Assembly (NCBI GenBank): GCA_034620365.1
Contig: JAQGEQ010000078.1
Span: 306,289 to 370,288, forward strand
Direction of reading: 5' to 3'
Source of the DNA: Pegea sp. RAD2-039
Taxonomy: Eukaryota; Chordata; Thaliacea; Salpida; Salpidae
DNA length: 64,000 nucleotides
A program made the translations under genes and the position numbers. The notes beneath the pieces were generated by a model that saw only the letters and a program-made list of their open reading frames with translations, did no database searches and was not told the DNA's origin. Every line of letters starts with the position of its first letter. Positions within the stretch are counted from its first letter, which is position 1. This document shows, in pieces, positions 47,231 to 60,353 of this stretch.

Positions 47231-48265
47231 ATATTTTAGCTAGCCTCAACTTATACTAATAGATTTTCTTCTTAGTAATTGAATTTTAGACCGCAAATTA
47301 TCTATCATGGCTTTAACCTTTTTATTTGTCGGTTTAATCATTTCTTTGTTTTTTAGATTTATTTTTAATACCGATAAATCTCTGTATTTTTTCATTTTGA
47401 AACATTTACTTTCTGAAGAGGTAAACTTACGTTTAAAGACAACTTCTTTTGGTTATATATAAACGTTTCTATCTTATACTATTATTATTCTTATTAATTA
47501 ATTATTAATTGATTTATTGTTTAAAACTTACGTTTGCCTTTATGAAATTGAATAACTCGCCTTACAGACAAATTTAGCTGGTCATAAATGCTTCACTAAT
47601 TATCGTTTCTTCTTTTTGTCGATCAATGCAAATTATAAACACATTTGAATAATTTCTCTTTGTAATATTGTTAATTACTTTTCAGTTTCTTTTTTAGGCT
47701 CTTATTAACAGATAAAAACCTCTAATAAGACTAAAATGTGGTTTAAAATAATGATTGAAATAGTTGAAAAGTAAATTAGAAATTAATTTAGTATAAGAGT
47801 TGAAATTTCACAGTTGAGTGAGTTTGTCTGGATTTCACGCATGAATAAAAGATGAAAATTGCCTTAAACTAAACTCTATACAAGTTAATTTGTTACGATT
47901 AATGTGTGATCACTGCGTTGTAGCTTTTAGTTTAAAAATAATTCTCTTATAAAAAAAATCATTTCCAAATAAAACAAAATATTTATAAATATTCAAATAA
48001 AAGGAAATGTTTATGAGCAATTTCAACATCTGATTATATTTTCACAATTAGGGCAAGTAGACTGCTCAAATTAAAATCTTTTCAATCTTTTGTTGAATTA
48101 TTAGTTTTAATCGAATTAGTTTGTCTCCTACTTAATGACTTAATATCTGTTGACAGAGGCTTAATACTTTTTACAATTGATTAAGAACGATTTGAGTTTT
48201 TTTTAAACAAGAGTCTTTCAATACCTCTTAAAACTGAACAGTCTTAATTTTAGAATCATTCTCAT
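47230..48265 (-). repeat. Dispersed repeat R, copy R3 (left arm)
   Basis: Reverse-oriented copy of the R family; similar to 49400-50490 in the same arm and to R1 at 33-34 kb. It carries a 49-codon open frame (47246-47395, minus). Confidence 0.75.
47246..47395 (-). CDS. Small open frame in repeat R3 (49 aa, left)
   Basis: ATG to TGA, reading MKKYRDLSVLKINLKNKEM, then KKVKAMIDNLRSKIQLLRRK. Basic and helical. The mirror copy at 57202-57351 is also open with three amino acid changes, while the R2 copies are frameshifted. It may be a remnant exon of an R-encoded protein. Confidence 0.3.
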   Translation of the reverse strand: MKKYRDLSVLKINLKNKEMIKPTNKKVKAMIDNLRSKIQLLRRKSISIS

Positions 48266-49010
48266 GTAAACGTACCTACAATTTGAAAAGATTAAAAAAG
48301 AACTATGGATCATTAGAATTAAAAGACTTTACAATAGGATGAAAAAGAATGAATTGATTTTGCAAAGAATTTATAAAAATAATTATGCCATTTAAAGTCA
48401 GATGATAGAGTAATGCCAAGTTCTCGGATTGAAGATATTTGTTGAACAATAAATATAATTTCAAGGTTTCTGACCGAACAATTTTGTTGAACAATAAATA
48501 TACTGACGAAATTTTGATTTTAGGAAAGTGCAGCTTGTTGATGAAATCGGGTTATAAGATCATACTTTGCGGGCTGAACTCTGATCTGCCTGTTCATATA
48601 CCAGTCATCTACAACGTGTTGAGCTGTTAAAAGTTTTCAAGGATTGCAGGATAATAGCTGAATGTCATCTGCGTATACAAACACAATGACATCATCTACT
48701 ACTACGAGTCTTCTGATGAAGTCTCACTAAATTATAAAAATAAAACTGAGCCGCAAACGCCGTCTTGGGGGAACTCCTCTGGTGAATTGACTAAGAGTAG
48801 ATAAACATCTTCCATTATGATTTCGTTGTTTGGGACAGAACCAAACGCTTTAGCAAAATCGAGATAGATGATGTCACAAGGAGCTTCACTTTTATAATAG
48901 GCTGTAAGCTCATTACAAAAAGTTATATTTTGAGTTAAGGAAGATCTTCGTTTCACAAAACCATGCTGTACATTAGATATTAGATGGTGCTTCATTGATC
49001 AAATGATCGT
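48265..49010 (-). mobile_element. LINE reverse-transcriptase fragment (left arm)
   Basis: Minus-strand copy of the polymerase core (HHLISNVQHGFVKRRSSL, IIYLDFAKAFGSV) with a deletion and frameshifts, continuing into the thumb region (IQPAKSE-like block). Mirror of 55588-56333. Confidence 0.8.
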
Positions 49011-49400
49011 ATAATTGTTAATAATACACTATTTAGTTCTGCATAACTCTATAAAAATTTGTAGACATTGAAAAATTATGTTTGCCTATTTGTTGTATAA
49101 TCATGATTACAAGATCTTTTTTATTAAGCTTAATTTTATGGGTTAAGTTATGTAAGTATTTTAGTTCGATAGTATGATGGTTTTAAAGTTGTTCTTTATA
49201 ATTAACAGTAATTTACTCTAACTTTATAAAACTATATTAGAAATAACAAAAATATAACCATAATAATAATTTTAAAAACATTGAATAAAATGAATATGAG
49301 ACTTTTTAAAAGCTGATTTCTAAAGTTTTTAAAATAAAGTAAAGAATCTGTTTTTTTTGTGCCATTCAAAATAATATGGTGAGTTAATAGTTCAAAAGTT
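49011..49400. other. Gene-free AT-rich interval (left arm)
   Basis: No feature; mirrored at about 55200-55587. Confidence 0.4.
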
Positions 49401-50490
49401 AATATTTATTTAATCCTAACTTATATCAATAGATTTTCATGCAAATAATATGTAATTGAATTATACTTTTAATTTAGCTAACAAATTATCTATCATGGTT
49501 TTTACCTTTCAATCTGTCGGCTTAATACTTTCTTTGTCTTTTATTTCATTTTTAATACCGATAAATCTCTGTAACTTCTACGTTTGAATTATAACTTCCT
49601 GTAGAAGCAAATTTATTTTTAAAGACAATATCATGCACTAACAACTAAGCGTTTCATGCTATTCCCTTTCTAAGTTAATTTTTTTTTATCTATTGCTTAA
49701 AACTTACTTTTTCCTTTTTTAAATTGACTAATTTGGTCAGTCATAAAAGCTTCATTATAACTTTTTATCTTGTTATAGATCATCTTTTGTAAGTTTTTAG
49801 GTTTCGAGTGACAGATAAAAACTCCAATAAGACTAAAAATCTGGTTTAAAATCTTTATTAAAACAGTTCATATGTGTATTAGAAATTGATTGAGAAATAA
49901 GAGTTGATTTTTCACAGTTGAATAAGTTTATCTGATTTTTACGCATGAATAAACGAAAAGACTTGCCTCTATCTAGTTTTTAACGAATTAAGTTGTTGTG
50001 ATTAAAGTATGATTACTGCGTTATACGTTTTAAGTTTAAACATGATTTTCTCATAGCAACATTGATTTTCAAATAAAACGAAATTTTGATAAATATTCAA
50101 ATAAAATCTTTAGAAGCAATTTCAACATCTGATTTTTGTCTTTTCATCAAGGATGTAGTCAGCTCACCTTTAAAGCTTCTTGGTGCTTTGCTGAGGTGCT
50201 AAATCAAATAAGTTTTTTTCCTACTTATTGGCTTTACAGCCGCCGAAAACAACTTAAGGAACATTTGAATTGATTTTAAAAAGTTTGAGTATTTCTCAGA
50301 GAGACTGAAATTTTTCTTTTTCTTCTTAAACTAAATAATCTTGGTTTTGAAATATTTTACGAGTTGATTTAAAAAGCTTAAATTATAGTTTTGAAACTTA
50401 TTTTCGATATTACCTTTTATCACCATTATAATAGCTTATAGCAGCCGCTTGTAGTAGTTAATTAATGGTAGACAGATTTTTTCTCAAGAA
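49400..50490 (-). repeat. Dispersed repeat R, copy R2 (left arm)
   Basis: Second R copy in this arm. Its loop-side end joins LINE ORF1 sequence directly at GAGAAAACAAT|TCTTGAGAAAA (minus strand). Confidence 0.75.
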
Positions 50491-51170
50491 TTGTTTTCTC
50501 TGTCCTCGCGGTCTAAAGTGAGTTGTTTGTGCGTGTCGGTGACCTTCTTTGTAAGAAGCTGCACCATGTTAGCATTTTTGTCGGAACCGGGATCACCGAC
50601 CACCGAGGCCCATGTGACTGGTTTTTTTGTAGAGGCATCCAGTGTGTTGGCAATTTCCGATTTAAATTTGACTAATTGAGCAGATATAGAATTGCTGATG
50701 TCGGATAGTAGGTTTTGATTAGAGTTAGACTAGGGAGCTGTTGTGTCCATGGTTTTACATTTAATACAAAACCATTTAAATCCCATTTGCTTCATCTGGT
50801 TTTTATCAAACATATCATAAATTGTCTTGCTCACATCACTATAGGTGAGATGAAAGCAGGAGAGACATTTAAAGCATTCTATTGCCGGATCTTTACCAGA
50901 GCAAATTTTGTTGCAAGATTGGCAATTGCCATTGCAATCTTGTTTTGATGAAGTCGGTTTATATTTTTCTTTATATTCTATCGTAAGGTCTTGGTAGTTT
51001 TATGTGTATCCACCATAGTTTAATAAAATATTTTTACTGTCACCATCCACAATATATATATGATATACAAATCACTTCCTAAAAACAACTTTACCACAAC
51101 TTATAAGCACTTGTTCAAATAGAATATAACCTATAACCTGAAACTTATTTAGATAGAATAAAATGCAGCT
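50491..51170 (-). mobile_element. LINE 5' half in the loop
   Basis: On the minus strand: 5' leader, then the ORF1 PHD-like finger (CNGNCQSCNKICSGKDPAIE) and the helical region, cut in the middle of ORF1 at GACAGAGAAAACAAT. Flanked on the 5' side by a piece of repeat R. Confidence 0.8.
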
Positions 51171-51340
51171 GAACTACTCTACTCTTTAATCTCGCTGCTC
51201 ATTGTCTTCTCCTAGTAACTAATTTTATTCATAGATTTCTTTCACAATTGTATTAAAATTCCCTTTTAACAAAACTAAACAACTGCTTAGTGAGCTATCA
51301 GTTTTACATCTGAATATGAATCTCTTTTCGTTTCTTGAAG
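51171..51340 (-). repeat. Repeat R, 5' piece in the loop
   Basis: Reverse complement matches 33100-33260, ending at AGTTCAGCTGCATTTT. In R1 this is followed by GCTGTAATAAAT, which in the loop is found only at 54032 on the other side. Confidence 0.8.
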
Positions 51341-51800
51341 ATCTTTTATTGATTAGCTTTTACCATGTCTTCACTAGTGGTTAAGTTTCTAAGCAAATAT
51401 TTTAAAAACTAAGATCACTAGTATAGACATTTGCAAATATTCAGTTTTACTTTCTATTTTATAAAAATATTCACACAATATATTAGTAACTCTTTTTTTG
51501 TAATTCTATGTATCTACTAAATCCTATTTAAATCGTCGCTCATCCGTACTATCACATTTTGATAAAAATAAAAGTTTGTATCTCAGTTATCTTACTCAGT
51601 TTGAACTTTTCAACCTAAGCTTTCAAAAGGTCTGAATAGAAGACGACGATTCTACAAACAGTTTTCTTAAAGATAAGATATAAATTCTTAACGATGTTTT
51701 AGTTATTAGTGATCTTGAAATTTTAATGTTGTCCACGTTATTAAAGTCAAATTAAATCGTGTACCTTGAAAATTAAATCTTTTTTTTAGTAACTGCTATA
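51341..51800. other. Loop sequence, unassigned
   Basis: AT-rich; no gene or known repeat recognised. Confidence 0.35.
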
Positions 51801-53080
51801 TCTAAAAAAAAGTATCTAAGTGTAACTTGTGTCATCTAAGTTGCAACAAATTAAGGGAAGGACCGATTTGAAAAGAAAGTATCGAACAAAAACACAATTA
51901 AATTGTGGATAATTTTAAAACGAAAATTATTAGTACTTAACCTGTCCAATTTCCAAAATGTCCACATTTAAGAAACTGAGACAATGTTCATAACTATCAT
52001 GTTTAATATTAAATTTCCTGCATACCAAGTCGTAAATGTTGTCCGAACAGATTAGATTTTTTTGATATCACTAACTTGATGTGGCATCCATATACTGATA
52101 TCGTATTCTAGAATTTGAAGAGATTGATAAAGATGTATGGATCCTTAGAATTCAAGGTCTTTATAATAAGGCAGACAAAATTGATTGATTTTGCAAGGAT
52201 ATTAAAACATAAATGTGCAATTTAAAGTCAGATAATAAAGTAATGCCAAGGTCTAAGACTGAAGATATTCGTGAAATGATAAGTCCATTGATGGAATATT
52301 GGCTTAAGGAGTAGGCAGCTGGCATATGAAAGAAAGATGTAAGTTCAGACTTTGTGGACTAGATTCTGAGCTGCGAGCTCATAGACCAGCTTTCTACAGT
52401 GTGTAGTGCAGTTTGAAGTTTTGAAGGATTACAAGATAATAGCTGGATATCATCTACATACTCAGACACACTGACATCATCTACTGCTACTAGTCTTCTG
52501 ATGAGTTCTTCAATGAAAATTAAAAAAAGAAGGGGACCCAGAGCAGATCTCTGATGAACATCATTGGTGATATGACTAGAAGTCGATAAAGATTTACTGG
52601 CAAAAGTTATAAATTCAGACATTGTTGGCTGGATTCTGAGCTGCCAGTTGATAGACCAATTTTTTATGATTTGAATTCTTTGGCTCCATCACAAGCTGGT
52701 TGCTGTTATCAAGTAAAGGGATTATTTCAGATCTTGCCTTAAGCTTGTGATTTATGAAGCCATAGAACGTTTTCTTGCTGGGTGAAAATAATACTGCACT
52801 TTCTCTTCTTAGGTAGAAATTAGAAATAGATTTCTTCTAAATTATACAAAGATGTTTGTGCAGAGATTTTATGAAAATTCTGGTTTAGTTTGTTTGTAGA
52901 GGAATTTTTTTAGTTATTGTTAATACCTAAATTTTTGGGCAAAAATGTTTTTTGTTGACCTTAAAAAAGTTTTAAATTTCTCAATTGACTCTTTAACATT
53001 GTTAGTGAACCTTGAGTAAATGGTATTGATATCTTCGGTAGAGTTGAAAACAGAAATCTAGTCGACACCTCTAGAAATTC
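51800..53080 (-). mobile_element. LINE ORF2 fragment in the loop
   Basis: Minus-strand polymerase and C-terminal parts; the open run 52359-52622 contains SALGPLLFLIFIEEL and YVDDIQLLS. A block is duplicated in direct orientation (about 52360-52400 and 52620-52670, GATTCTGAGCTG). Ends near 53080 in the region between endonuclease and polymerase. Confidence 0.75.
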
Positions 53081-53164
53081 GTTTTTTAAATTCGAATTTT
53101 ATACTTAAAAATTCCAATAAATTCATGACTAATCATGTAATATTTAATTTCGAGTATGGTGAAT

Positions 53165-54031
53165 GAGACAAATATATTCCTTAACTCAACATCTTACTTC
53201 TGCTAATATATTCAATCAAGCTTTAATAATAATTTCTGTTAATACTAAGCTTACAGCTAATTATGGAACTGAGAGACCTTGTGATTACCCTGCTATCTGA
53301 GTATTAATGGCACATTATCTCTTTAAAGTCTGTACATAACCAGTTAATGTTAATTATTTTATTGTGAAGTCCAATTCTTGAATAAAATGTCAGTGCATCT
53401 ATGCTATATCAAGTTAACGATGTTTAAAATAATCGAATCTGTTCAGGCAACATTTACGAGATTGGTATGCAGAAAACTTAATATTAAGTATAATAATTAT
53501 AAACATCAGCTTAGTTTTCTTTAAATTTGGATAATTGGAAATTCGCCTGATTAAATACGCCTTAACTGTTATTTTTAAAATTATAAACAATTTGATTAAA
53601 CTTCAATTTGGTGCTTTCATTTTGATTAGTCCTTCCCTCAAGTTATATCAACTCAGATGACACACATTACATTTTGATAAGCCCGTACCACCTGGTACGT
53701 TGCTCAAAGCGAAGTTTTTCTCATACTGCACAATTAGTACATTGTCATGTCGGAGTCGCTCGCGTTGTTCAAAAAGAAATTGAACCGTTATAACATTGCC
53801 AACACTGCCATTTCTAAACTGTGATTTCTTAGGTTTTTTTTATATATATTATTAACATTCTATGTAAATATTTACTGTTGTATGCTTAGAGGACTATTGA
53901 AACGCCATGTGTAACATCTTTTTCTTTCTATATTTTCAACTTAATTATATATAATAGATGTTATATATGAGAATGTGTATTAGCGAGAGGTGCTCTCTTC
54001 AGGTACCCTCCTTCGCATTTATTGTAGTAAA
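53165..54031 (+). mobile_element. LINE 3' half in the loop, complete 3' end
   Basis: Short polymerase piece (53165-53290), a deletion, then the C-terminal segment and full 3' UTR to GGTACCCTCCTTCGCATTTA and a TAAATAAATAAA tail at 54010-54031. This is the clearest 3' terminus of the family in the window. Confidence 0.8.
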
Positions 54032-55200
54032 TAAATAAATTTTGCTGTAATAAATAACCTTCGCTTGAAAGTAGCTTGGAAGGAAGAAATATCATTAGTA
54101 GGCCTATTCTTGAGAAAAAATCTGTCTACCATTAATTAACTACTACAAGCGGCTGCTATAAGCTATTATAATGGTGATAAAAGGTAATATCGAAAATAAG
54201 TTTCAAAACTATAATTTAAGCTTTTTAAATCAACTCGTAAAATATTTCAAAACCAAGATTATTTAGTTTAAGAAGAAAAAGAAAAATTTCAGTGTTTCTG
54301 AGAAATACTCAAACTTTTTAAAATCAATTCAAATGTTCCTTAAGTTGTTTTCGGCGGCTGTAAAGCCAATAAGTAGGAAAAAAACTTATTTGATTTAGCA
54401 CCTCAGCAAAGCACCAGGAAGCTTTAAAGGTGAGCTGACTACATCCTTGATGAAAAGACAAAAATCAGATGTTGAAATTGCTTCTAAAGATTTTATTTGA
54501 ATATTTATCAAAATTTCGTTTTATTTGAAAATCAATGTTGCTATGAGAAAATCATGTTTAAACTTAAAACGTATAACGCAGTAATCATACTTTAATCACA
54601 ACAACTTAATTCGTTAAAAACTAGATAGAGGCAAGTCTTTTCGTTTATTCATGCGTAAAAATCAGATAAACTTATTCAACTGTGAAAAATCAACTCTTAT
54701 TTCTCAATTAATTTCTAATACACATATGAACTGTTTTAATAAAGATTTTAAACCAGATTTTTAGTCTTATTGGAGTTTTTATCTGTCACTCGAAACCTAA
54801 AAACTTACAAAAGATGATCTATAACAAGATAAAAAGTTATAATGAAGCTTTTATGACTGACCAAATTAGTCAATTTAAAAAAGGAAAAAGTAAGTTTTAA
54901 GCAATAGATAAAAAAAAATTAACTTAGAAAGGGAATAGCATGAAACGCTTAGTTGTTAGTGCATGATATTGTCTTTAAAAATAAATTTGCATCTACAGGA
55001 AGTTATAATTCAAACGTAGAAGTTACAGAGATTTATCGGTATTAAAAATGAAATAAAAGACAAAGAAAGTATTAAGCCGACAGATTGAAAGGTAAAAACC
55101 ATGATAGATAATTTGTTAGCTAAATTAAAAGTATAATTCAATTACATATTATTTGCATGAAAATCTATTGATATAAGTTAGGATTAAATAAATATTAACT
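54032..55200 (+). repeat. Dispersed repeat R, copy R2' (right arm)
   Basis: Mirror of 49400-50490 from 54108 onward; 54032-54107 is extra R sequence (GCTGTAATAAATAACC...) that the left arm lacks. Confidence 0.75.
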
Positions 55201-55587
55201 TTTGAACTATTAACTCACCATATTATTTTGAATGGCACAAAAAAAACAGATTCTTTACTTTATTTTAAAAACTTTTTAAATCAGCTTTTAAAAAGTCTCA
55301 TATTCATTTTATTCAATGTTTTTAAAATTATTATTATGGTTATATTTTTGTTATTTCTAATATAGTTTTATAAAGTTAGAGTAAATTACTGTTAATTATA
55401 AAGAACAACTTTAAAACCATCATACTATCGAACTAAAATACTTACATAACTTAACCCATAAAATTAAGCTTAATAAAAAAGATCTTGTAATAATGATTAT
55501 ACAACAAATAGGCAAACATAATTTTTCAATGTCTACAAATTTTTATAGAGTTATGCAGAACTAAATAGTGTATTATTAACAATTATA

Positions 55588-56333
55588 CGATCATTTGATC
55601 AACGAAGCACCATCTAATATCTGATGTACAGCATGGTTTTGTGAAACGAAGATCTTCCTTAATTCAAAATATAACTTTTCGTAATGAGCTTACAGCCTAT
55701 TATAAAAGTGAAGCTCCTTGTGACATCATCTATCTCGATTTTGCTAAAGCGTTTGATTCTGTCCCAAACAACAAACTCATATTGGAAGATGTTTATCCAC
55801 TCTTAGTCAATTCACCAGAGGAGTTCCCCCAAGACGGCGTTTGCGGCTCAGTTTTATTTTTATAATTTAGTGAGACTTCATCAGAAGACTCGTAGTAGTA
55901 GATGATGTCATTGTGTTTGTATACGCAGATGACATTCAGCTATTATCCTGCAATCCTTGAAAACTTTTAACAGCTCAACACGTTGTAGATGACTGGTATA
56001 TGAACTGGCAGATCAGAGTCCAGCCCGCAAAGTCTGAGCTTATAACCCGATTTCGTCAACAAGCTGCACTTTCCTAAAATCAAAATTTCGTCAGTATATT
56101 TATTATTCCACAAAATTGTTCGGTCAGAAACCTTGAAATTATATTTATTGTTCAACAAATATCTTCAATCCAAGAACTTGGCATTACTCTATCATCTGAC
56201 TTTAAATGGCATAATTATTTTTATAAATTCTTTGCAAAATCAATTCATTCTTTTTCATCCTATTGTAAAGTCTTTTAATTCTAATGATCCATAGTTCTTT
56301 TTTAATCTTTTCAAATTGTAGGTACGTTTACAT
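55588..56333 (+). mobile_element. LINE reverse-transcriptase fragment (right arm)
   Basis: Polymerase core (DVQHGFVKRRSSL, IIYLDFAKAFDSVPNN), a deletion and stop, then VYADDIQLLS. Here a TGA replaces the codon that is TAA in the near-complete copy, right after the YADD block. Mirror of 48265-49010. Confidence 0.8.
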
Positions 56334-57372
56334 GAGAATGATTCTAAAATTAAGACTGTTCAGTTTTAAGAGGTATTGAAAGACTCTTGTTTAAAAAAAA
56401 CTCAAATCGTTCTTAATCAATTGTAAAAAGTATTAAGCCTCTGTCAACAGATATTAAGTCATTAAGTAGGAGACAAACTAATTCGATTAAAACTAATAAT
56501 TCAACAAAAGATTGAAAAGATTTTAATTTGAGCAGTCTACTTGCCCTAATTGTGAAAATATAATCAGATGTTGAAATTGCTCATAAACATTTCCTTTTAT
56601 TTGAATATTTATAAATATTTTGTTTTATTTGGAAATGATTTTTTTTATAAGAGAATTATTTTTAAACTAAAAGCTACAACGCAGTGATCACACATTAATC
56701 GTAACAAATTAACTTGTATAGAGTTTAGTTTAAGGCAATTTTCATCTTTTATTCATGCGTGAAATCCAGACAAACTCACTCAACTGTGAAATATCAACTC
56801 TTATACTAAATTAATTTCTAATTTACTTTTCAACTATTTCAATCATTATTTTAAACCACATTTTAGTCTTATTAGAGGTTTTTATCTGTTAATAAGAGCC
56901 TAAAAAAGAAACTGAAAAGTAATTAACAATATTACAAAGAGAAATTATTCAAATGTGTTTATAATTTGCATTGATCGACAAAAAGAAGAAACGATAATTA
57001 GTGAAGCATTTATGACCAGCTAAATTTGTCTGTAAGGCGAGTTATTCAATTTCATAAAGGCAAACGTAAGTTTTAAACAATAAATCAATTAATAATTAAT
57101 TAATAAGAATAATAATAGTATAAGATAGAAACGTTTATATATAACTAAAAGAAGTTGTCTTTTAACGTAAGTTTACCTCTTCAGAAAGTAAATGTTTCAA
57201 AATGGAAAAATACAGAGATTTATCGGTATTAAAAATAAATCTAAAACACAAAGAAATGATTAAACCGACAAATAAAAAGGTTAAAGCCATGATAGATAAT
57301 TTGCGGTCTAAAATTAAATTACTAAGAAGAAAATCTATTAGTATAAGTTGAGGCTAACTAAAATATCTTCAT
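56333..57372 (+). repeat. Dispersed repeat R, copy R3' (right arm)
   Basis: Mirror of 47230-48265. Confidence 0.75.
57202..57351 (+). CDS. Small open frame in repeat R3' (49 aa, right)
   Basis: Mirror of the frame at 47246-47395, reading MEKYRDLSVLKINLKHKEM, then KKVKAMIDNLRSKIKLLRRK. Differs at three residues. No splice or promoter support. Confidence 0.3.
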   Translation: MEKYRDLSVLKINLKHKEMIKPTNKKVKAMIDNLRSKIKLLRRKSISIS

Positions 57373-58403
57373 TTATTACGATAAACACAAAGAAAAGTGC
57401 CTGAAGAGATCATTTTTCGTTAACATACATTCTCTCAAATGATACGCATTGAGTTAGAAATAAAGAAGGAGAAAAATGTAACACATGGCATTTCAGTAGT
57501 CCTCAAAGCATATAACAGTGAACAATTACATAGAATGTATATAATTTGAAAAAGAGAAAAAAATTACAGTTTAGAAATAGAAATATTGGCAATATTATAA
57601 CAATTCAACTTCTTTTTGAACAAAACGAATCATTCTGACAAGACAATGTTTGATGGCAGCTGGTTCTAAGTACTAGATGTGCGGAATGAGATAAAATTTG
57701 CTCTGATTAACGTACTAGGTGATATGGTTTTATAAAGGTGTAAGCTTTGTCGTTTGAGTTGATATAACTTGTTTGAAGGACTAATGAAGAGGAAAACATC
57801 GAATTGAAGGTCAACTAAATTATGGGCAATTTTAAAATAAGAAGTAAATTGTATTTATTCTGTCAAATTTCCAAAGTATTTAAATTTAAGAAGCTAAGAC
57901 GATATATATAATTATCATGTTTAAAATTACGTTTCCTACATACCAATCTCATAAATTTTGCCTGAACAGATTTGACTTTTTTGAGATCACCAACTTGATT
58001 ACATCCTTTGCTTCCTATATTTCTAAAATATTACATACTATTTGTAAAAATGTGGTTATGCGAGAGGTGTTCTCTTGAAGCACCCTCTATCACATTTATT
58101 GTAAAAAATAAACAAAAAAATAAATATTTTGTGAATGAAATGATCTCCACTCAAGAGATAAATAATGTCAATGAAACTGGTCTGTTGGTAAGTGCAATTT
58201 TTCTTCGAACCTTTTACAGATAGGAGTAATGCTAGTATTCTTTCCAAGTTTGTAGAAGTTTTCTTCGACTCAGAATGATTTGAAATAGTAGAGATAAAGT
58301 TAACAGTATAGACCAAGTATTTTTGTCAAAACCAAGTTAGGGTTCTGATCAGTGGTATTGGAAACTAATAATTTTAAAAAAGGTATAGCTTTAGTTACCA
58401 TAT
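57373..58403 (-). mobile_element. Composite of nested LINE pieces (right arm)
   Basis: Mirror of 46195-47230: minus-strand 3' fragment, plus-strand terminal piece (58003-58118), minus-strand polymerase piece. Confidence 0.75.
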
Positions 58404-59808
58404 TCTTTGTTGAACAGAGTTACAGGTTATATTCTATTAAATAGTTCTTATAAGTTGTGATGAAATTATTTTTAGTAAGTGATTTGTATATTGCTTGTGA
58501 TAAATTATTCTATTTGAATAAAAAATCAAATCAAACTTTTTTGGATTTGTTAAACTACAAATCTTTCAGGAAAATAAACACTATAGTAGATCCAAATAAA
58601 AGTGATAAAACTTACGTTCCAGTAAACAGAAAAATTCTGACAAATCGACTTCATCAAAACAAGCTTGCAATGGCAATTGGCAATCCTGCAACAAAAATTG
58701 CTCTGATGAAGATCCAGCAATACAATGTATTAAATAGATCTTCTGATTTCATCTCGCCTGTAGTGAAGCCAGCAAGAAAATTTATATTAAATATTTAACT
58801 AACAGTAGTTTTGCTAAACCCACGAGAAAATTTCTAGCTTGTCCAAATCAATGGATGATGCCTCTAGAAGGAAACCTGTCACATGGGCCTCGGTGGTCAG
58901 TGATTTTTTGGACCGTAAAGAAAGAAAATAAAATGTTTTTAATGTCTATAAGACTATAAGAAAGTTAATCTTTTTATCAAATGTGCTGTCAGAGCCTTAA
59001 TTATTTTGCTCTTCCAAAGGAATCACTGACAAAAATTGGAGCGAAAAGTTCAGACCATCAAAGGCCGTTGAAAACCTCATTTCAAGAAAGTTGGGACAAA
59101 CGCAAGTTTCTTAGCAGGCTGTATATACTAAAGCGTGGCAAAAAATTCGAGTGCATTAGAGTAACACATGATAAAAGTGAAGATGATCGCTTAGAAATAA
59201 AAGTCTTCTAAAGGAGTCGTATAACAAAAATCAGAAAGAACAATCAACTGTTTTCAGACACAAAGTTCGAGGTTCACCACCCGCCTTCAGAACTGTCAAG
59301 GTTGTTTTACAAGACGGAAATAATAGATATAAACTGGTTGCACATCTTCTTTTTTCACGTTCTTTCCAAAGTCGATCGTGAATATCATCTTTCCAGCCCT
59401 AGATATCAATCCAGAGAAGTCTATCATCAAACATCAAAAGCGTCAAAAAAACAATTTGATGAGTTCTGTTTGTCCTGAATTATTTATTTTCGGGGATTTA
59501 AACTTCAATAAAATGGATTGAAATTATCTGAATTCAGCATTTATAATAAAATTGTTTAACTTACAAGGCAATAATTTTTTAGCCATTTTAAGTCATGTCT
59601 TTGTAAGCTCCCTCGACGCCAAAAGCCTATCGCAGGTTGTTACTTTTCCTACCCAAGTTATTGGAAATACATTGAATCTTCTTGTCACATCAAAACCTGA
59701 GACCAATATCTACGTTGATCAAAAATAACTATTTGAGCTTACCTGGGATCACAACAAGATTAAATTCAAGCTTCATCAAACTTTTAACATTAAATCTCCA
59801 AGAGATAC
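58403..59808 (+). mobile_element. LINE 5' fragment: leader, ORF1, endonuclease (right arm)
   Basis: Mirror of 44790-46195. ORF1 C-terminal text around 59035 (IGAKSSDHQRPLK) shows the serine codon that is TGA in the near-complete copy. The endonuclease piece ends in WDHNKIKFKL-like text. Confidence 0.8.
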
Positions 59809-60353
59809 CAATTAAGTTAGAAATATATTTAGCAAAAGATGTAACACATGGAATTTTGGTAGTCCTCAAAGCATATAACAATTAACAGTTACATAGAATG
59901 CTAATAATATTAAGAAAAAGAAAAATTCACAGCTTAGAAATGGCAATGTTGGCAATGTTATAACGATTCAGCTTGTGCTTGAACAACGTAGGTGACTCTG
60001 ACATGACAATGTCTGATGGCAGCTGATTCTATGTACTAATTGTGCGGTGTGAGAAAAAATTCGCTCTAATTGATCTACCATGTGATATGGATTATTAAGA
60101 TGTAATGTGTGTCGTCTGGGTAGATATAACTTGAAGGAAGGACTAATGGAAAAGAAATCATTAAACTGAAGGTCAATTAAATTGTGGATAATTTTAAAAA
60201 TAAGAATTCAGTCGTATTAAATCCGTCGGATTTCCAAAGTATCTAAATTGAAGAAACTGAGACAATGTTTATAACTATAATATTTAATATTATGTTTCCT
60301 GCATACTAATCTGGTAAATGTTGTCTGAACAGACTCGATGTTTTTGATAATTT
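59808..60353 (-). mobile_element. LINE 3' fragment (right arm)
   Basis: Mirror of 44245-44790. Confidence 0.8.

Larger units (their letters stand above)
40598..50490 (+). repeat. Giant inverted repeat, left arm
   Basis: Position x here pairs with 104598-x (104597 near the loop) at 54108-64000. Pairing holds across gene exons, introns and LINE debris; mismatches are scattered single bases (for example one Lys/Asn change in the Myb-like exon 8). The outer boundary is unknown because the right arm leaves the window. Confidence 0.95.
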
